Shown in pieces: positions 47,521 through 60,828 of a DNA stretch of 64,000 bases. The DNA is taken from positions 14,756,001-14,820,000 of the forward strand of contig OZ231126.1 of assembly GCA_965153355.1 (NCBI GenBank), given 5' to 3'. How positions within the stretch are numbered: the first letter of the stretch is position 1; each line of letters starts with the position of its first letter. Under the pieces are notes generated by a model. The model saw only the letters and a list, made by a program, of their open reading frames with translations. It had not been told where the DNA came from and did not search any database. The position numbers and the translations under genes are program-made. Source of the DNA: Flaccisagitta enflata (taxonomy: Eukaryota > Chaetognatha > Sagittoidea > Aphragmophora).

Positions 47521-49084
47521 AGGAAACGGAGTAATTTTATGGTCCGGAACTGCAAGCCATGCTTTATGTGACCCTCTGTTGGCATCGTAAAATCCAACCA
47601 TGCAGTATGAAGCTTAGATATTTTGCTCGCCTATCATCGTTGAAATGAAAAGAGTATTTAGATGCCATTATGTCAAAGCCGACTGTCCGATCCAAATTCC
47701 TGGAAACTTGTACTAGTAAGTTGTAAGCGGAAAAAAAAGAGAAAAAAGAAATAATCAGATAGTGAAAATGTGACCAGAGCAATAGATGGAAGGGGTCAGC
47801 CGTCACGTCTTGCGTGAAAGGTCACTGCAAAGATGTCACAATTTCTGGCAGAGATGAATTCCTTTTTCACTGACCCAGTAGTATCCAGAATATCGCCACA
47901 GTTGAACTTAATCATGGTGCAGTATGCGCTTGATAGGCCAATACAGTATGTACAGTCATCTAGAGTCTAGAACCGTGACTAGGGGCATAAGGGGAATTGT
48001 ATGGTTTCAACTCCCTCAATTCTAGACTTGGGAATAATTTAACAAGAGATTAATACCCAAATCACGTCTAAGAGCGTCCTTGACCGCCTGAAGAACACTT
48101 GTTTTTGCGCAAGGATGTGAATGTAGCATTTAGTTTCACCGTATACCGCGAAGGATACCGCAATAGATCCTTTGCACTAGTCTCTGGTCACTGCGCTTCT
48201 CTCTAATTATGAAATGAAATGAAATACATGTATTTCTCTGGGTATCTAGTCTACGCGAGTACAATTGATGTCAGTTATCTTTCCAGATGGATTGCAAGTA
48301 AGCCAAAAATCCTATATAGAGCAGGTAACACAGAATGGATCAATGCAACATTACAATAACAGCGTGATTATAAAATCAAAGGGAAATCCACTTAAGTTGT
48401 TGGAAGCTTGAGAGCTGCAAACCAGATAAGAAACAGATTGGTTCAGATTGTGGACTAAAACAATGAGAAGCGATATCAGAGTTTTTTGTTAGAGCTCCTC
48501 CGTCCCATCCAGCTCCCAACAGCCTACAGGTCGTTTTGTTGCAAGGTGCAGGCGTACAGAAGGCATTGAAACACGGATATCATCATGGACGTCGTTAAGA
48601 AGTGAAATGGGCTGTTGGGAGAACAAATCTAGGAAATGGGAGGAGAGAGGTTTTTTATTTCACAGGAACTTGGTATTGTAAATGGGGGCAAAAATGACAA
48701 GACTGCTACAGGCAGACGAGCAACCTGGAGAAGACCTGAGCAGCAATGCCCCACCAAAAGGGCATGAGCGTGCATTGATGAGAGCTTAGGTAATCTTAGG
48801 TGATCAGATTCTATTTACAAGGAATATAGGGAATGGACCCAGGGGAATGGACCCACAGCCACGAGACCACCCAATGGGAGTGGGACCCAACTCTAAAGAA
48901 AAAAAAAGCAAGACAAATTAATCCACTGCAAAACACAAATGAAGTTTTTGTCTCCTTTTCCAAAATAAATTAAATGCACGCCCAAGCCAGAAGATAGGTT
49001 TTTCTTTTACTTAGTTTACGAGTGCCCCAGTTAGCACCCACGCATGGTCAGTCAGTTTGAATTTGAAATTTCATAAATCAATCT
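47521..49084. other. Intergenic, no gene seen
   Basis: About 1.5 kb of mixed sequence without long open frames, domains or obvious repeats. Confidence 0.4.
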
Positions 49085-49284
49085 TTTCTTTTTTTTAATT
49101 TTTTTTTTTTAAAGTTTTTTTTTTTTTTTAAATTATCATACAACTGAAATTTAAGATATTGTAAATTTGCAAGTGGACTTGAAGATAGTTTCATAGAGTT
49201 GAAATAAGAGATATAGGGAAAAGTATATTGAAACAGATTGAATTTATTGCAATTGTTTATTGATTGTTTTTTGTCAAAAGGGTG

Positions 49285-49640
49285 TACAACACTGCCTAGT
49301 TACAGTGCTCTTGCAGGATTATTTATTAACAGTTTATCATTGTAGGCTGTTTTAATGAGTAAGTGAACGACACTGGCTATACCCAGTGCATCGCGTAATG
49401 ACTTGTTAATGGTAATTCTTTGTCAGCTGGAAGTTTAGAATTAGTAAACGACACTGGCAAGTTCCAGTGCATCGCAAAAAGATTTGTTGGGGTTTATCCT
49501 TGAATGGTAATGTTAAATGTAATTGAGCGACACTAGCTAGATCTAGTGCTACGCATAGATGATTATTGATGATTTATCTTTGATATTAACTAGTTTAAAA
49601 GTTAGTAAACGGCACTGGCGAATTCCAGTGCCAAAGCGAA
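49285..49640. repeat. Five imperfect hairpin repeats
   Basis: Roughly 80-bp period. Each copy has a CGACACTGGC...CCAGTG-type stem-loop (near 49287, 49368, 49448, 49529 and 49610) with changed but still pairing arms, for example ACTGGCTATACCCAGT, ACTGGCAAGTTCCAGT and ACTAGCTAGATCTAGT. They lie in the 3' part of the truncated retrotransposon. Confidence 0.75.
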
Positions 49641-49924
49641 AGTAGGATTGTAGCATTTCTCCATTTATTTAGAGAATACAGTTGTCGAATTAACAAGCCA
49701 CCCTATCCCATGGCAAATTTGGAGAATGCCAATAACATTGACTGATAAGGCTAAGAAGTGAAAAAAAAGAGTGTAGGTTGTGAGGGAATTGGGCAATCAT
49801 TGTGAGGAAGTAAAGACTCAGTCGACAGACAAAAAAAGAGAACCATGCGAATCAGGACATGGCATGATAAGACAGAGTAAGAAGGACGAGAGAGGTGATG
49901 GATAGATGGGCGGGAAAAAAAAAA

Positions 49925-50488
49925 TCAATGAAATTTTCTGTCAGAGCAAAGAGGGTTAGTACATGCACATTTTTCAAGGTAATTTTGGAGCAAGAGTTCT
50001 TCAGTTTCTTTCTTAAAACGTTTTTTCGAGTCTATCTGCTTGAGATTATCAGGTAAGTCATTCCAGAATGAAGGTGCAAGACAAGGGAAAGAGCGTTTAT
50101 TCCCAATTGAGGAGAGGGGCGGAAGCTTAACATTATTTGGATGTTGGCTTGCTGACCTTAGATTGTGATTCGAGATTTCTGTATAGAGATGCTGTTGATA
50201 ATTATAGATGTCAGGCCCTATGCCTTTCGTCATGTTATACATGAGGCTAAGACATTGGTGTCTGTGCTGATCAGGAAGTTTTAGTAGTTTTAGTTTTTTC
50301 ATGCGGGGTTCACTGTGTGCGAGCCAATGTGATTTAGATATTATTCGTATAGCTTTTTTTTGAATGCCAGCTATTCTTTTTAAGTTCTTTTCATATGTTG
50401 CTCCCCATACTTCAAGTCCATAGCAGAGGTGAGAAAAATTATGATTTCCTGAGTGATGTAGAATTGATAACCGTAAAAACGACCTCTT
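49925..50488 (-). pseudogene. Reverse transcriptase C-terminal fragment
   Basis: The minus-strand frame is open from a TAA at about 50490 to the stop at 49925, about 185 codons. It reads LCYGLEVWGATYEKNLKRIA then GIQKKAIRIISKSHWLAHSE, MKKLKLLKLPDQHRHQCLSL, HNLRSA and APSFWNDLPDNLKQIDSKKR. YG-x-x-VWG, the IQKKAIRII helix, HNLRS and FWN-x-LP are the usual tail of CR1/L2-type ORF2 proteins, after the RT palm. The catalytic RT and endonuclease parts are absent, so this fragment cannot function alone. It belongs to a different subfamily from the 34955-39545 element, judging by AT-rich codons and the different tail. Confidence 0.88.
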
Positions 50489-50493
50489 GAATT

Positions 50494-51154
50494 CTTAATC
50501 AGTGGGTTGGCCCTATAACCAGCCCCTTCATGACTCCACCCAGTCTCGCTCAACATAATAATTCATTTCATTTTCATCCATGATCAATCATCCGGTCGTT
50601 TGACCTAAAAAATGACCGCATAGACTTAGAGAGACTTTGACCCAAAAATGCCCATGGGCCTTGTTCCAAATTCATAAGTCATAATGGCCAAAGCGATACG
50701 TTTCATCAGGAAATGTTGAGATAGAGGAAGAGAGGGAAGAGAAATGGATGAAAAGAAGGAAAAAAAAGAACGCGAGAGAAAGAGAGATGAACATTTAAGG
50801 TCACGTAAGATAAACGGAAGAAGAGAAGCAATAGTCGCGGAAAATTGGGTAAGGATCAGGGATGAGGAAGCGGTTGACCGCTTCCAAGTTGAAGGATTGG
50901 AAAGATTCTTGTATCTGAACTTTAAATGGAAGCGGAAGCGAAATCGGAATTGAAAGCGGTATGAAAATCGCCTCCACATCCCTAGTTGGAACAGTATTTC
51001 ATTACGCGCATTCGCACTCTTTAAAAAAAAGGCTTTATTTCATAAATGAAACAGCGAGTCAAAGGGTGACGAGTAAGAATCAATTGATTTAAGAGGCAAT
51101 CAATAATGTAATACATTGGACTCGAAGCATGACCAAGCACCATATTTACATGGA
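50494..51154. other. Intergenic, no gene seen
   Basis: A purine-rich frame at 50744-50953 (Lys/Glu/Arg) has no recognisable domain. The rest is AT-rich. Confidence 0.4.
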
Positions 51155-51278
51155 AACAAGGCCAAGCAGGCCAAGTAGGTGCGCCGTGTCGATCGTCAAA
51201 CATATGCGTTACCCGACCAACCGACCAACCGACAGACACAGCCAGACGGACACAGGGATGCTTTGGCGCAGCTAAAAA
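51155..51278 (+). mobile_element. Hairpin-ended mini-element, AGGTGCG class
   Basis: ACAAGGCCAAGCAGGCCAAG, AGGTGCGCCGTGTCGATCGT, ACCGACCAACCGACAG array, terminal GATGCTTTGGCGCAGCTAAA. The hairpin is decayed but the class-specific AGGTGCG motif near the start is intact. Confidence 0.7.
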
Positions 51279-51446
51279 TGACAATTTAAATACATGTATA
51301 CAATGTAAAGAGTGGGAACATAAAAGATTATGCATTCATTCTCTGAAAGTGGTTTCCGGCAATTTTGCCCACAGAGTTCATGGCTCATTGCTCAGAGGAA
51401 TCCGTCAGAGCCGACCTATTGTATTGAATTTTCTCCAAAACAAGAT

Positions 51447-52072
51447 AAAAGAAATAAAAGTCGCAAAAGCGTTAGATGGTCAGCGGTACCCGTGCCCTGC
51501 CTAATTAGGTTGTGTTTGAAGTTGAAGGGGAAGCAGGGCTGCGGCCCAGAGGGGGTCGATGACCTATGCTTTGACATATATGGGGAATTTTCGCCTTCTC
51601 TTGCATCCGTCCGTCCTTCTGTCAGTCCGTTCCCCCCAGTCTCGAGGCTCGAATCCAAGTGCCAAGACCCAAATCTCAGCCTCATGGCCCAAATCCTAGC
51701 CTCAAGGCCAAATTCTAGCCTGGAGGCTAGGATCTGCTTCTCTTGGCTGGGATTTGGGCCTCACGGCTGGGATTTGGGCCTCCGGACTAGGACTTGGGCC
51801 TCCAGGCTAGGATTTGGGCCACGAGGCTGGGATTTGGGTCTTGGGACTGGGATTTGAGCCTTGAGCCGAGGGGGGGACAGACGGACAGTTGGACGGACGG
51901 ACGGACGGACTGACGGACAGATGGAATGATGGACGGACGGACAGACGGACGGACGGATGGACAGACGGACGAACGGACTACAAAAGGATGGATGGACGGA
52001 TGGACGGACGGACGGAGGAGAAAGAGAAAATTCCCCAAATGTGTGAAAGTATAGGTCATCGCTGCCCAAAAA
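51447..52072. mobile_element. Foldback element with internal AGGCC repeats
   Basis: The left end reads AGTCGCAAAAGCGTTAGATG, then GGTACCCGTGCCCTGCC, GGGGTCGATGACCTATGCTT and TATGGGGAATTTTC. The right arm has GAGAAAATTCCCC and GTGAAAGTATAGGTCATCG. The core is about ten 21-23 bp units (GGCTGGGATTTGGGCCTC and inverted versions) flanked by a long GGAC array at 51880-52015. It is related to 30609-31024. Confidence 0.78.
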
Positions 52073-52147
52073 GGGGACCAACTGACCAACCAACTGACCA
52101 ACGGACTGACATAGCGGGGTGTAGAGTTGCGTATCCCGCGACTAAAT
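52073..52147 (+). mobile_element. 3' fragment of hairpin-ended mini-element
   Basis: ACCAACTGACCAACGGACTG array, then GCGGGGTGTAGAGTTGCGTA and TCCCGCGACTAAAT. It joins the right end of the foldback element directly. Confidence 0.6.
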
Positions 52148-52587
52148 AATGGCAGAGGATGGCGACCATATAGTTAACTAAGACATCAGATTTGGTACCT
52201 CAATGAGGTCAATGAATAGGAGGGTATACAGAACTGAAGCAGGACTGCCTTATAAATAGACTCAGAATTGGGCAAAGACAATGAAAAAAAATCTACAAGA
52301 ATAGTCCAAAAGATACTATCTATTTCCTCAAAGTCAAAGTCCTCAGGACCACTACAAAATGACCTTTCCTGCCATGTACAAATCTTACTTAATGAATTCT
52401 CGTTGTCCGTGGGATGATGAATATTTATAAACAACCCTTGTATTTGTGTTTGACCCTTATTTCAATGAAAATGATCAGGATTCAGGAAGCGATAGCTTTT
52501 TGATGTTCTCTTTAAAATTTCACCAAATTTATTGGACACCCTGTTAATGATAAGAGCCTTTTATGTTTTTCTCATATTTCTTCGACA
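52148..52587. other. 3' flank of 7TM gene, no other gene seen
   Basis: AT-rich. A solitary Tc1/mariner-like end (GGACACCCTGTTAA) occurs at 52536-52549. Confidence 0.4.
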
Positions 52588-53537
52588 CTATTCACCACTT
52601 TTGCAGGCAAATGCATTTCTTAGTTTAGGAAATAATATTAAGTAACCAAAAATATGCAAAAAAGAGGCGAGAGAGAAAAACCCGGCGCTAAGATTGTTTA
52701 TCGCCATTTCGTCATCCAACAAATTCTCTTGTTTGCAATTATTTGCCTCGTAAAATCGCGGCAATATATACAGAGGAACATCGTGGCCTATCAATATCAA
52801 GTTAACAATCAATGGAATATAGACGAAAATGCCCAGAGATTGATAAACTTGGGCTCTGTCGTTTCTGTTGGTCAATTGTAAGGAGGTTTGCAGCTTTGTC
52901 CTAACGGAATGGCCAATCTTAACAACGGCGATTGTATACAATATCTTGATGATGCCAATTTTCACAAACGAGAACCAACCACTACCGCGAAAGAATTTGG
53001 GATATACTGAAAACTCGTAGGTATAAGCGAGTTGATATGTGCAGAAAATTGCATTGGCTACTTTGTCGCCGCTTAGAACGAAACTGACGCACGCGCCTAT
53101 GACCACCATCTTCACCACGTTTTTACCAGAACTGAATGATTCGTATTTGAATGAGTCGCAAATCATAACGTGGACATCGATACTTTGCATAAGCGACAGG
53201 AAATAGTGATTGATGTAGAGGAATTCTTGAAACAGTGCTAAGGTAATTTTGGATAATTGAAAAAAGTAATATTCGCTGTTGATTAATTTAGATAACGCCT
53301 CGAATGATGTATTTTCTTTGATCCACAACTGAAAAACCATAAAAATTGACATATACAAAACCACGCAAATCTGTTGAAGAATGGTGAAGATTCTTCTGGG
53401 GCCTTTGAGATTCCACGCCAGTAACGGTAATATGCTAATGCTCAATCCGGCGCATAAACACATCATCGTTACGCAAGGAATGATGATGCTGTTCCTTGAT
53501 TCTCTACGTCGCTTAAAGCATTCGTAAGAATTAGAAC
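52588..53537 (-). CDS. Divergent seven-transmembrane receptor-like protein (main exon)
   Basis: About 316 residues on the minus strand with seven hydrophobic segments: IIPCVTMMCLCAGLSISILP, FTILQQICVVLYMSIFMVF, the segment ending LSLMQSIDVHVMIC, VVKMVVIGACVSFVLSG, FSFVKIGIIKILYTIAVV, SLGIFVYIPLIVNLILIG and SAGFFSLASFLHIFGYLILF. SIDVHVMICDSFKY sits where class A receptors have DRY plus the second loop. TM7 ends FGYLILFPKLRNAF, like the x-x-Y-x-x-x...LRNA part of the NPxxY region but without NP. A TTTTAG acceptor at 53538 in phase 1 and a stop just upstream (53569-53571) imply an earlier exon with the start codon, not identified. Ligand unknown. Class A GPCR is the best guess. Confidence 0.65.
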
Positions 53538-55518
53538 CTAAAATCAAGAATGTAGGAATGCGATAATCTCAGATGGTATACCATTTTCAGGCATGTCGTA
53601 TTTCTTGCATTATATTGACTGAAAACAACCATCACTCCCAATTGTCCAAAAGAGTGATATGTTATGGTTCAAAACGGATACGCAAAAAAAGTGCTACTGA
53701 CCTTCAGGCATTAGGTGTTCATACAAAATATTCGTCTCATTCTTTGATAAGCTGAACAAAAAATCACAAGCTGGTTTAAGATGAGGAGGATAACTTTGAT
53801 AGCACGTATATACATCCATGATATCAAGCTGGTTGAATATGAGGGGGATAACTTTGTTAGCAGGCATCCATATCCATGATATCAAGCTTGATTCCTTGCT
53901 ATATCAGTATAAATAAGTTTGAAATATCTAATTACTGCCTTGATTTGATTTTGCTAATCAGTGCTGTGCAAATCAGTAAAAATAAGTTTGAAATATTTAT
54001 TAACTACCTTGATTTGATTTTGCTAATCAGTAAGGTGCTAATCAATACTGTGCAAAACGGTTATGCTTAGTCTGTTTCTTAGTAGTACCGTCAGAACTGC
54101 ATTTGTTTCTGCCATAACTGTGAAAAAAATGCTGGATATTACCATTTTAAAACAAGACACAAATAACTGAGAGGCTGGAAACTGGCAAGACGGCATAAGA
54201 GAGCGAGACCTTTAGCCTGATAGACTGACCTACTTAGTAACTCACTGACCGGCAGACTGCCCCCCCCCTACAATACTAAGGGCGCACTCCATCCCCTCAT
54301 CTCTCTACCTCGACTGCTATACTTGACTACTTTTAAACTTGACTATTATTGAACTATGATTGGGTTGCACAACTTACTTTCTTACGTACTTACTGAATGA
54401 CGGTCTGACTGATCGATGGCTGACACTTGAAAGGTGAGTACAGTAACGTGAAAGAGACAGAGTCCCGTGCGCCGTAAAAGGCTTTAAAGGAAAGAGTTTC
54501 AGAATCCTAAAACTTTTAATCACCATTAGAAATTATTTCGGTTCTATACAAAAAACGATTTGGCGGAACTGAATGATGGAAGGTGTCCACTGTAGCGACT
54601 TCCAACTGTCACCTTTACTAATACTCGCTTCAAAATCAATTAGAATTAGAAATCTACTTTCAATGTAAAATGCAAAATCTGAATTTAATTATGATGCTGT
54701 CAAAATGAATCAAGATGTAACTGAATCCAGTTTTTTACAGAATAGAGAGTTGTATGCTACTCTAAATTGTCTTCTTTTATCTCTGTTTGAAACTTCAACA
54801 AGTTCAATAGCGTAAATAGATAATGGCACGCAATGCGTTGTGACAAGATGCACAAGACAGGGGAGGGGGGGATACGGACAGACGTAGAAGGAGAAAATTC
54901 CCCATATGTGTGAAAGCATAGGTCATCAACCCCTTCGGGGCCGCTGCCCAAAAAGGACGAAAGAGAAGCTGAGGAAGATGAGGAAGCGGAGGAGGCGGAG
55001 AAGGGGAGGAAGGTCGTCTCTGTCTGGAAATTCATTAGAGAGAAAAAGTTATTAGAGCAGTTTTGATGGATATGTATTCTCTCTCTGAGATGGCTTTTGC
55101 TCATCCTTTATCTTCTCATTACTTTGTCCTTTACTTCCTTCCATTATTTGTTTTACTTACCGTACTTGTTCCTTACTAATGGCTAATTCCGTGTTTCGTC
55201 ATGCGCGCGAGAAACCCTGACTCTCCACCATTGTAGAAGTGTCATTGCTTCTTCTGCTGAATTGCATAAGGTCACAAAGGTTGGGTGACATACCTAACTA
55301 TCTGGTGTGCCATACTAAACCAATTTTTGCCACACCGACTGCCCCTATGGGATCCAAAACAGGGGTAGAAGGGTCGATTTGGGCCTGTCCCGATTTTGTC
55401 CCTGCAAGCAAAACGCAAGTTTAACCAATCAAAAAATGTCAATTGGGGTCATCCAATAGCTTGTAAGCAATCACTGTCAATCCATTGATATGTGTAGAAA
55501 GTTTGTATTCAATATTTG
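53538..55518. other. Intergenic with small tandem repeats
   Basis: Two copies of a roughly 69-bp unit (AATAAGTTTGAAATAT...TTGATTTGATTTTGCTAATCAG) at 53905-54045, and two of a roughly 68-bp unit (ATGATATCAAGCTGGTT) at 53755-53890. A partial GGGCAGCGGC-family foldback end lies at 54890-54955 (TTCCCCATATGTGTGAAAGC, then CCCCTTCGGGGCCGCTGCCC). The missing first exon of the 7TM gene may lie here but I cannot identify it. Confidence 0.5.
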
Positions 55519-57408
55519 TATATCTCTGCTCATCGCATTCATTAAAATGGTTCCTACGTCAGACTCAAAGCCAGTCACAGACTGGGGTATCTGCTAGGAC
55601 ACCAAAAACATATCCAATGGAACAAATCATCAGCCTCTAGTAAGTCAGCCTTCTTGGTCTAATGGTTAGAACACTTGCCTTCAGAAATGAGGGTCAGGGG
55701 TTCGAATCCAGGACGGGCATGAAGGTAACACAGGAGTTTGAGGGAGCGCTTAAAACGCTGAGTCGGTCCCAAGCCCGACAACTGTGGTGACTTACTATGC
55801 TGATGTAAAACAAATTGTATATCTCTGCTCATCGCATTCATTAAAATGGTTCCTACGTCAGACTCAAAGCAAATCACAGTCTGGGCTATTGCCATGGACA
55901 CCAGTTGAAACTCTGCGAACTTATAATCAGCCTCTAGTAAGTCAGCCTTCATGGTCTAATGGTTAGAACACTTGCCTTCAGAAATGAGGGTCAGGGGTTC
56001 GAATCCAGAACGGGCATGAAGGTAACACAGGAGTTTGAGGGAGCGCTTAAAATGCTGAGTCGGTCCCAAGCCCGACAACTGTGGTGACTTACTATGCTGA
56101 TGTAAAACAAATTGTATATCTCTGCTCATCGCATTCATTAAAATGGTTCCTACGTCAGACTCAAAGCCAGTCACAGACTGGGGTATCTGCTAGGACACCA
56201 AAAACATATCCAATGGAACAAATCATCAGCCTCTAGTAAGTCAGCCTTCATGGTCTAATGGTTAGAACACTTGCCTTCAGAAATGAGGGTCAGGGGTTCA
56301 AATCCAGGACGGGCATGAAGGTAACACAGGAGTTTGAGGGAGCGCTTAAAACGCTGAGTCGGTCCCAAGCCCGACAACTGTGGTGACTTACTATGCTGAT
56401 GTAAAACAAATTGTATATCTCTGCTCATCGCATTCATTAAAATGGTTCCTACGTCAGACTCAAAGCCAGTCACAGACTGGGGTATCTGCTAGGACACCAA
56501 AAACATAGCCAATGGAACAAATCATCAGCCTCTAGTAAGTCAGCCTTCATGGTCTAATGGTTAGAACACTTGCCTTCAGAAATGAGGGTCAGGGGTTCGA
56601 ATCCAGGACGGGCATGAAGGTAACACAGGAGTTTGAGGGAGCGCTTAAAACGCTGAGTCGGTCCCAAGCCCGACAACTGTGGTGACTTACTATGCTGATG
56701 TAAAACAAATTGTATATCTCTGCTCATCGCATTCATTAAAATGGTTCCTACGTCAGACTCAAAGCCAGTCACAGACTGGGGTATCTGCTAGGACACCAAA
56801 AACATATCCAATGGAACAAATCATCAGCCTCTAGTAAGTCAGCCTTCATGGTCTAATGGTTAGAACACTTGCCTTCAGAAATGAGGGTCAGGGGTTCGAA
56901 TCCAGGACGGGCATGAAGGTAACACAGGAGTTTGAGGGAGCGCTTAAAACGCTGAGTCGGTCCCAAGCCCGACAACTGTGGTGACTTACTATGCCGATGT
57001 AAAACAAATTGTATATCTCTGCTCATCGCATTCATTAAAATGGTTCCTACGTCAGACTCAAAGCCAGTCACAGACTGGGGTATCTGCTAGGACACCAAAA
57101 ACATATCCAATGGAACAAATCATCAGCCTCTAGTAAGTCAGCCTTCATGGTCTAATGGTTAGAACACTTGCCTTCAGAAATGAGGGTCAGGGGTTCGAAT
57201 CCAGGACGGGCATGAAGGTAACACAGGAGTTTGAGGGAGCGCTTAAAACGCTGAGTCGGTCCCAAGCCCGACAACTGTGGTGACTTACTATGCTGATGTA
57301 AAACAAATTGTATATCTCTGCTCATCGCATTCATTAAAATGGTTCCTACGTCAGACTCAAAGCCAGTCACAGACTGGGGTATCTGCTAGGACACCAAAAA
57401 CATATCCA
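55519..57408 (+). repeat. Tandem array of 299-bp tRNA-derived SINE-like units
   Basis: A partial unit tail (55519-55640) is followed by six unit heads. Each head has a pol III A-box TGGTCTAATGG (55655, 55952, 56251, 56550, 56849 and 57148) and a B-box GGTTCGAATCC 44 bases downstream, the spacing of a tRNA promoter; the third copy has GGTTCAAATCC. The first interval is 297 bp, the other four exactly 299 bp. Copies from the second on are nearly identical. The complement of the head translates to ARPGFEPLT, a common signature of tRNA-like SINEs. The anticodon arm does not pair properly, so this is not a set of functional tRNA genes. Confidence 0.9.
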
Positions 57409-58636
57409 ATATTTCAACTGTAAGATGACAAAAAATGAATTTGAATTATGATACTCTTCCCCTTTATTTTTCTGTCATTTTTTACTAAAAATGAGTTAGG
57501 TAGACAGTTTTTTTCGTAGGCCTATCTTTACTCAAACATTAAGCATTTTTTCTTTTTTCATTGTATTAAGGTTTAGTTGAAGGACCTTTCCTCCGATTTT
57601 CAAAGATTTTTTCCATTTCAATCATGAGAAATACTTATTTTCCTGGAGCGTTACAATTCAAAGGTGCTCCTTGTTGTAGCTGTCACACTTGTGTCACACT
57701 ATGATTCATACTATGCCACGGCATAGTAACATAAGTGACGAAAAATTCATCTACATAATGGGAAAGAAAATCAAATTCTGTACTTGCAGCTAAAATTTCA
57801 ACTCTTAACTCCAAACTGTTTGGTCACAGTGAAATTCCAAAGATGATCACTACAAAAATAAGAATTGAATTGTAATGCTCGCCGACCAAGCTTTGTAGTT
57901 AATTCTTTGTTTCCACACAGCGCTTCCCACACATATGTGCGATGCTTTTAAGTTTTATTTTGATAAAATTTCTCAAAATTCAAATTTGCATATCTCAGGA
58001 ACTATCTGAGTAAGCCCTATGAAATTTTGCCTGGTTGGTATCTAGATCAAGAGACTCCTTTGCCTAAATTCTGATGCGACCTAGAGAATGTTGAGCAGTC
58101 CAACCAGACCAACCAGCCTACCAGATAAAAAAATGAAAAAAAGGCATAACTTCTAAAATAGTTGACCGATCTGGTTGAAATTTTGCATGGAGCTTCCTTT
58201 AAAGATTCCTTGTCATTGGCATAAAAAAAAGCATGGGAAAAATTTTTTTCTTCCAACAGCCCACCCAGCCAGAAATAGTGCTTATAGAGATTTTCTTAAA
58301 AAACTAAAAAAATTCAAAAAAATTTCAGAAACATGATCACACATGTTTGCTTGAACGTTATCAATAAGAATTTCACTGTCAGATTGATTTCATAATTGTA
58401 TTTAGCTAAATTTTCTAGTAATAAAATTGCCAACAATATCTATTTAAGCCTAATTTGCATGGAAAATGAGTTTACTTAAGAAAATCTAAGTATGGATTTA
58501 TATGTAAGAATAGGTGAGCTACATGATGACATATGGTTTTGTTCAATTTTCAAACATGTAAAATTGACAAATTTCATCCCGTCCACGGTCGGCTTAGCGT
58601 GACACCAGTCTAATGAATTTGGATCTCTGGGTGTTT
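57409..58636. other. Intergenic, no gene seen
   Basis: AT-rich, no long frames, no repeats I can support. Confidence 0.45.
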
Positions 58637-59096
<460 letters not shown>

Positions 59097-59237
59097 GATT
59101 TCCTCTTTCTCCTAGCCATATGTTATCGGTCGATTTAACTCTTTTCTTAGTCGGCGTTTTTCTTCATTTTTCTTTTGCCATCTTTTGCCATCTTTGGGAA
59201 TCTTCGTCTTCTTGTACCCGACTTTGCCTTGCTTTCT

Positions 59238-59399
59238 TTCTTAGTCGCGGACACGCGACTCTATAAGCCACTTATCGGTCCCTCGTTCCGTCCATTCGTC
59301 CGCCCGTCTGTCCCTCGGTCATAAACTTGTTAATTGAGGTTGCTACTCCTGCCCACTGCCCACTGCCGCGACTGAGGTAGTTGTGTATTTGGCCTAGTT
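59238..59399 (-). mobile_element. Hairpin-ended mini-element, AGTCGCG class
   Basis: On the plus strand: TTCTTAGTCGCGGACACGCG, then ACTCTATAAGCCACTT, a CCGTCC tract, CCCACTGCCGCGACTGAGGT and GTGTATTTGGCCTAGTTCC. Perfect 7-bp hairpin arms. Confidence 0.75.
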
Positions 59400-59444
59400 C
59401 CACTTCGACCAACGGACGTGGACCGACGCATCGAGAGTCTACAG

Positions 59445-60413
<969 letters not shown>

Positions 60414-60694
60414 ACAAGGCCGGATACACGGCTAACCATGTCGCTCACGGGTGGACAGGGGCAGTGGGCAGGGGCAGTGATGAGAAAGTCCAAACATTTA
60501 GGCAGGTGCAGTGATGCAAAAACCGTCCATAGCAGCAAAAATAATGTTACCGTCGGATCGCCCATAGCAGCCCATAGCAGCCCATAGCAACCCATAGCAA
60601 CCCATAGCAGCCCATAGCGGCAAAAATTATATTACCGTCAGACCGACAAACCAAGCGACCGAACGATGGAGTCGTTTAGCACGTGACTAAAAAA
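60414..60694 (+). mobile_element. Hairpin-ended mini-element with internal 10-bp repeats
   Basis: ACAAGGCCGGATACACGGCT, GTCGCTCACGGGTGGACAGG, then seven or more CCCATAGCAG/A decamers at 60560-60620, GACCGACAAACCAAGCGACC and a decayed terminal GTCGTTTAGCACGTGACTAA. Confidence 0.7.
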
Positions 60695-60828
60695 CTCTGC
60701 TCTAACTAAAACATGAAATAGCTAGCTGGACACATCCTCACTCTTGCCACTTTGCTACGGAAGCCACTGAGTAGGGCACTGGATGAGTCTGTTGGTCTGT
60801 CAGCCTACTTTTCCTTTCTTTTTCCATG

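Larger units (their letters stand above)
49085..50493 (-). mobile_element. 5'-truncated non-LTR retrotransposon
   Basis: On the minus strand: the C-terminal end of a reverse transcriptase ORF (50488-49925), a roughly 0.8 kb 3' untranslated part with repeated hairpins (49640-49285), and an A-rich tail. The tail is seen on the plus strand as T-tracts at 49085-49132. Truncation at the 5' side near 50493 is typical of incomplete reverse transcription. Confidence 0.8.

Noticed and set aside
47314-47601. Minus-strand His/Thr/Pro frame
   Set aside because: It follows the degenerate 100-bp minisatellite and shows the same repeat period as the DNA.
55640-57230. Cluster of functional tRNA genes
   Set aside because: A- and B-boxes are good and a 7-bp acceptor-like pairing (GCCTTCA with TGAAGGT) can be drawn. 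However, the T-stem has only about two pairs, the anticodon arm does not fold, and seven extra bases precede the acceptor strand.
55659-57370. Repeated 72-codon minus-strand protein
   Set aside because: It is the translation of the SINE-like unit (contains the ARPGFEP signature of an antisense B-box) and not a gene family.
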